Assembly (NCBI RefSeq): GCF_017487405.1
Contig: NZ_CP062222.1
Location: 3,395,001-3,459,000 of the forward strand
Direction of reading: 5' to 3'
Origin: Brevundimonas goettingensis
GTDB taxonomy: Bacteria > Pseudomonadota > Alphaproteobacteria > Caulobacterales > Caulobacteraceae
DNA length: 64,000 nt
The stretch's first letter is position 1. Each line of letters starts with the position of its first letter. Below are positions 60,860-64,000 of the stretch, piece after piece. Under the pieces are notes generated by a model. That model was not told where the DNA came from and searched no databases. It was given only the letters and a program-made list of their open reading frames with translations. Position numbers and translations under genes: made by a program.

Positions 60860-61663
60860 ATGACCGAAGCCGCCCCTTCCAACATGACCTACGCCCGCTA
60901 CCTCGGGCTCGACCGGCTGCTGTCGGCGCAGGATCCGATCTCGGACCAGCACGACGAGATGCTGTTCGTCATCATCCACCAGACCAAGGAGCTGTGGCTC
61001 AAGCAGATCCTGCACGAGGTGGGGCTGGCCCAGACGATGGTGCGGAACGGAGATCTGGTCCCGGCCTACAAGTCGCTGGCGCGGGTCAGCCGCATCCAGG
61101 CTGTGATGACCCAGAGCTGGGACATCCTGGCGACCATGACCCCGGCCGACTATCTGCGCTTCCGCGATGTGCTGGGCTCAAGCTCGGGCTTCCAGAGCGA
61201 CCAGTTCCGGCGCTTCGAGGCCATGCTGGGGCTCAAGGACGCCCGCTTTCTCGCCTTCCAGGAAGACCGGCCCGAGGCCCATGCGGCGCTCAAGGCCGCG
61301 ATCGAGGCGCCCAGCCTGTATGACGACGCCCTGGCCCAGCTGGCCAACGCCGGCCTGCCGGTGCCCGAGGCGGTTCTGAACCGCGACGTCAGCCGGCCCT
61401 ACGAACCGTCGGAGGGCGTCGAGGCGGCCTGGCTGGAGGTCTATCGCGACACCGACCGCTGGTGGGCCCAGTATCAGCTGGCCGAGAAGCTGGTCGATCT
61501 CGACGACGCCCTGCTGACCTGGCGGCACAAACATGTGGTGACCATAGAGCGGATCATCGGCCGGCGTCGGGGCACCGGCGGCACGGAGGGCGCGGCCTAT
61601 CTGATGACGACGCTGGAGAAGCGCTGCTTCCCGGAACTCTGGTCGCTTCGCACGAAGCTCTAG
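60860..61663 (+). CDS. kynA: Tryptophan 2,3-dioxygenase
   Basis: 267 residues. MTYARYLGLDRLLSAQDPIS and HDEMLFVIIHQTKELWLKQI form the substrate pocket with the conserved His; WRHKHVVTIERIIG holds the haem-ligand His, and RRRGTGGTEGAAYL is the substrate loop. It opens the indole ring of L-Trp to N-formylkynurenine. Other kynurenine-pathway genes are not in the window. Confidence 0.96.
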   Translation: MTEAAPSNMTYARYLGLDRLLSAQDPISDQHDEMLFVIIHQTKELWLKQILHEVGLAQTMVRNGDLVPAYKSLARVSRIQAVMTQSWDILATMTPADYLRFRDVLGSSSGFQSDQFRRFEAMLGLKDARFLAFQEDRPEAHAALKAAIEAPSLYDDALAQLANAGLPVPEAVLNRDVSRPYEPSEGVEAAWLEVYRDTDRWWAQYQLAEKLVDLDDALLTWRHKHVVTIERIIGRRRGTGGTEGAAYLMTTLEKRCFPELWSLRTKL

Positions 61664-61783
61664 CGAGGCTTGGGCACGAAGCTGTGATGACTTGCTGATC
61701 CGACGGTGATCGGCCGGTCGCAATCGCGCCGCAACCCGGGGCGAGGCTGGGCCGTTCCAGTGGGTAAGTTTTGGAGACCCCCA

Positions 61784-62263
61784 ATGCCCAACCGTCACGA
61801 TATCCACGTCCTCAACGGCCTGATCGCCGCCACGCTCGACAGCGCGGAACGGCTGGACCTGATCGCGGACGACAGCGAAAGCTCGGGCCACGGCAGCCTG
61901 TTCAGCGCCCTGGCCGAGGAGCGCCGCGACATGGCCCGGGTCATGGCCGCGACCGTCACCGCCCTGGGCGGTCAGCCCGACACCTCGGGTTCGATCTTCG
62001 CCAAGGCCCAGCGCGCCGTCATGGACATGAGCCATGCCCTGATGCGCGACGAGGCCGGTCTGGTCGACGCCGCCGACCGGGGCGAGGCCGCGCTGGACAA
62101 GCGCTTCCACGCCGCCGTCGCCGACGAGAAACTGTCGGCGACCACCCGCGAGACCATCCGCCGGGCCCACGCCGCCATCCACCGCGAGACCACCGAGGTC
62201 CATAGCCTCAGACGCAGCGTCGACGGCCAAAAGGATGCGTCCAACCGCCTGTTTCCGCAGTAG
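61784..62263 (+). CDS. DUF2383 family four-helix protein (PA2169-like)
   Basis: 159 residues from ATG 61784. Helix-rich with HDIHVLNGLIAATLDSAERL, ALAEERRDMARVMAATVTAL and EDALDKRF-like EAALDKRFHAAVAD. This is the PA2169/DUF2383 family, a ferritin-like bundle of unknown role, often stress-related. Followed by a strong terminator. Confidence 0.85.
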   Translation: MPNRHDIHVLNGLIAATLDSAERLDLIADDSESSGHGSLFSALAEERRDMARVMAATVTALGGQPDTSGSIFAKAQRAVMDMSHALMRDEAGLVDAADRGEAALDKRFHAAVADEKLSATTRETIRRAHAAIHRETTEVHSLRRSVDGQKDASNRLFPQ

Positions 62264-62271
62264 AAAATGAA

Positions 62272-62302
62272 AAAGGCCCCGGTCTCTCGACCGGGGCCTT
62301 CG
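62272..62302 (+). terminator. Bidirectional terminator
   Basis: AAGGCCCCGGTC and GACCGGGGCCTT arms with a TCTC loop, preceded by AAAA and followed by CGTCTTTGG. It serves the DUF2383 gene and the convergent trmD-rplS unit. Confidence 0.85.
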
Positions 62303-62323
62303 TCTTTGGCCGTGAGGCCGATC

Positions 62324-62749
62324 TTAGGCTTCGTCGGTCTTCTCGGCCGAACCGGTGACCGGCACCTGGGCGCCCTTGGCGGGACGAACCGTCTGGCGCT
62401 CGGCGATACGGGCCGACTTACCGCGACGGTCGCGCAGGTAGTAGAGCTTGGCGCGACGGACGACGCCGCGGCGCTTCACTTCGATGGCGTCGATGTTCGG
62501 CGACAGGATGGGGAATTTGCGCTCCACGCCTTCACCGAACGAAATCTTGCGGACCGTGAAGGTCTCGTTCACGCCGCCGCCGTCACGGGCGATGCAGACG
62601 CCTTCGAACGCCTGGATGCGTTCGCGTTCGCCTTCCTTGATCTTGACCATGACGCGCAGGGTGTCGCCGGGCTGGAAGTCCGGGATCGCGCGGGTCGCGA
62701 TCAGGCGGGCTTTTTCTTCGGCTTCGATAGTCTGAAGGATGTTGGCCAT
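62324..62749 (-). CDS. rplS: 50S ribosomal protein L19
   Basis: 141 residues ([20 protein letters not shown]), with [32 protein letters not shown] and the [20 protein letters not shown] segment. A short C-terminal Ala/Lys/Glu extension is present. L19 sits at the 30S-50S interface. Its ATG shares its first base with the stop of trmD (TAATG), so the genes are coupled. Confidence 0.97.
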   Translation of the reverse strand: MANILQTIEAEEKARLIATRAIPDFQPGDTLRVMVKIKEGERERIQAFEGVCIARDGGGVNETFTVRKISFGEGVERKFPILSPNIDAIEVKRRGVVRRAKLYYLRDRRGKSARIAERQTVRPAKGAQVPVTGSAEKTDEA

Positions 62750-63504
62750 TAGTCTTGTTCTCCTCGGGCTTTTTTGCCCTTTAGCTTTGAGTTGGCGGAG
62801 GATTCCGCTGGTCGATTTGCAAGATGAGCCTGCCAGAGATCCGGCCGCCGCTCCTGCGTAGTGAGTTCCCGCTGTTCCTGACGCCAGATCGCCATCTTGC
62901 GATGGTCGCCCGACAACAGCACCTCGGGGATATCCAGCCCCTCGAACGTCCGCGGTCTCGTGTACTGCGGATGCTCCAGAAGCCCGTCCTCGAAACTCTC
63001 GGTCGACAGGCTTTCGCCTGAGCCGAGCACTCCGGGGATCAGTCTTACGCACGCCTCGATCACCAGCATCGCCGCCGCCTCGCCGCCGGCGAGAACCGCG
63101 TCTCCGACGGAGACCTCCTCGAACCCGCGGGCGTCGAGCACCCGTTGATCCACCCCTTCGAACCGGCCGCAGAGGACGGTGATCCCGTCCGCCTTCGCCC
63201 ATTCCTTCACCCGCGCCTGGGTCAGGGGCCGACCGCGTGCGCTCATGTACAAAAGCGGCCGAGGCGGGCCCGCCACGCTGTCGAGCGCTCGAGCCACCAC
63301 GTCCGCTTTGAGGACCTGTCCGGGGCCGCCACCCGCAGGGGTGTCGTCGAGGAAGCCGCGCTTATCTTCGGAAAAGTCCCGAATGTCCAGCGTTTCCAGA
63401 CTCCACAGCCCCTTCTCGCGCCAGGCCGTGCCGATCAGGGACACGCCGAGCGCGCCCGGAAAGGCCTCGGGGAACATGGTCAGGACGGTGGCGGTGAAGG
63501 GCAT
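62749..63504 (-). CDS. trmD: tRNA (guanine37-N1)-methyltransferase
   Basis: 251 residues from ATG 63504; the frame is open further upstream but [15 protein letters not shown] is the conserved start. SPOUT knot features: [30 protein letters not shown] and [19 protein letters not shown]. It methylates G37 of tRNAs and prevents +1 frameshifting. Precedes rplS in the widely conserved trmD-rplS order. Confidence 0.97.
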   Translation of the reverse strand: MPFTATVLTMFPEAFPGALGVSLIGTAWREKGLWSLETLDIRDFSEDKRGFLDDTPAGGGPGQVLKADVVARALDSVAGPPRPLLYMSARGRPLTQARVKEWAKADGITVLCGRFEGVDQRVLDARGFEEVSVGDAVLAGGEAAAMLVIEACVRLIPGVLGSGESLSTESFEDGLLEHPQYTRPRTFEGLDIPEVLLSGDHRKMAIWRQEQRELTTQERRPDLWQAHLANRPAESSANSKLKGKKARGEQD

Positions 63505-63723
63505 TGAGGGTCGGGTCGATCCGGTTGAAGTGGCAGGGCGCCACCGAAAAACACACTGACAGACTGCCAAATCCTGCCAAACGGTCGCGAAGACAGGAAA
63601 GGGAGCGAGCCGCGCGCCCAATATAGTCCCGTTGCAAACGGCGCCATGCCGAAGTCGCCGACTTTCCGTCTTCAGACTGAAAAGACGCGGAAAAATCCCG
63701 GCACAAACGCGCGGTCGAAGCCC

Positions 63724-64000
63724 TCAACCCGGCAAAAGGGTCTCCGCCTGCAGCCGCGCGGTCCAGCGGGCCGCTCGTTCCTTCAGCTCGTCCTTGAGCC
63801 GCAGGTCCGACAGATCGGTCGGCAGCCGGTCCAGCTGTTCGAAGCGGAAGTCGTCGGGCGTATGGGCGTTCCAGGCCGCCTGCAGCGAGGGATCGCGACC
63901 CGAGCCGGTCTTCAGGGTGAAGCTGAGTCCGTTCCAGCGGGTGTCGATATGGCGCGTCTGACCCACCCAGGCCTGACCTGTCGCCGCACAGATGACGGCA
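63724..64000 (-). CDS. GIY-YIG nuclease family protein, partial
   Basis: The frame stays open to the window end, so the N-terminus is missing. The visible 91 residues contain AWVGQTRHIDTRWNGL, the YVGQ-x-x-x-I-x-x-RW part of GIY-YIG domains, and SLQAAWNAHTPDDFRFEQL, with Asn/Trp positions typical of the small stand-alone GIY-YIG family. The first strand (GIY) is beyond the edge. Function in repair or mobile-element biology is not known for this class. Confidence 0.7.
   Translation of the reverse strand, partial: AVICAATGQAWVGQTRHIDTRWNGLSFTLKTGSGRDPSLQAAWNAHTPDDFRFEQLDRLPTDLSDLRLKDELKERAARWTARLQAETLLPG

Overview
The window reads as chromosomal DNA of a high-GC alphaproteobacterium of the Caulobacterales, most likely Brevundimonas or a close relative. 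This is inferred from the codon bias, an F1 operon in the order atpH-A-G-D-C separate from F0 genes, an alphaproteobacterial-type HisRS, an EipA/DUF1134 protein, a DUF1674 (SdhAF4-like) protein and a UDP-sulfoquinovose synthase (sulfolipids are typical of Brevundimonas). No rRNA gene is present, so the genus is an inference.

Left core (1-18.5 kb): a fragment and a full copy of S9 peptidases flanking a TetR/SDR pair and an MFS transporter; rpmI-rplT; a pheS-pheT operon that carries three tandem paralogous small genes between its two subunits; eipA-like; an SDR plus sqd1 pair; DUF1674; a glycosyltransferase; typA; and a small secreted protein.

Island (18,614-37,760, about 19.1 kb): a genomic island in the 3' end of tRNA-Ala(CGC). 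It is bounded by 17-bp direct repeats of the tRNA end, with a tyrosine integrase at the tRNA side. Its left end carries a serine recombinase and a small gene. A 1,602-bp inverted copy of the island's own circle junction (left end + att core + first 247 bp of the right end) sits inside the island at 34,200-35,801. The att core lies inside the integrase reading frame, so integration and excision should exchange the 5' end of that gene. Cargo: small unknown genes in tightly overlapping operons, a three-gene restriction-modification-like cluster (MmeI-type methylase without a visible nuclease, SF2 helicase, T5orf172/GIY-YIG protein), a lone response-regulator receiver and a GNAT acetyltransferase. 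The methylase has a low-GC specificity region.

Right core (37.8-64 kb): YggT, 3-hydroxybutyryl-CoA dehydrogenase, membrane proteins, hisS, obgE, the nadD-rsfS-rlmH-EnvC-like-ctpA-deacetylase-rppH run, atpHAGDC (with a very short epsilon subunit), CDF and TerC transporters, glutaminyl cyclotransferase, kynA, a DUF2383 protein, trmD-rplS, and a GIY-YIG protein cut by the window end. Several intergenic palindromes recur in this part.
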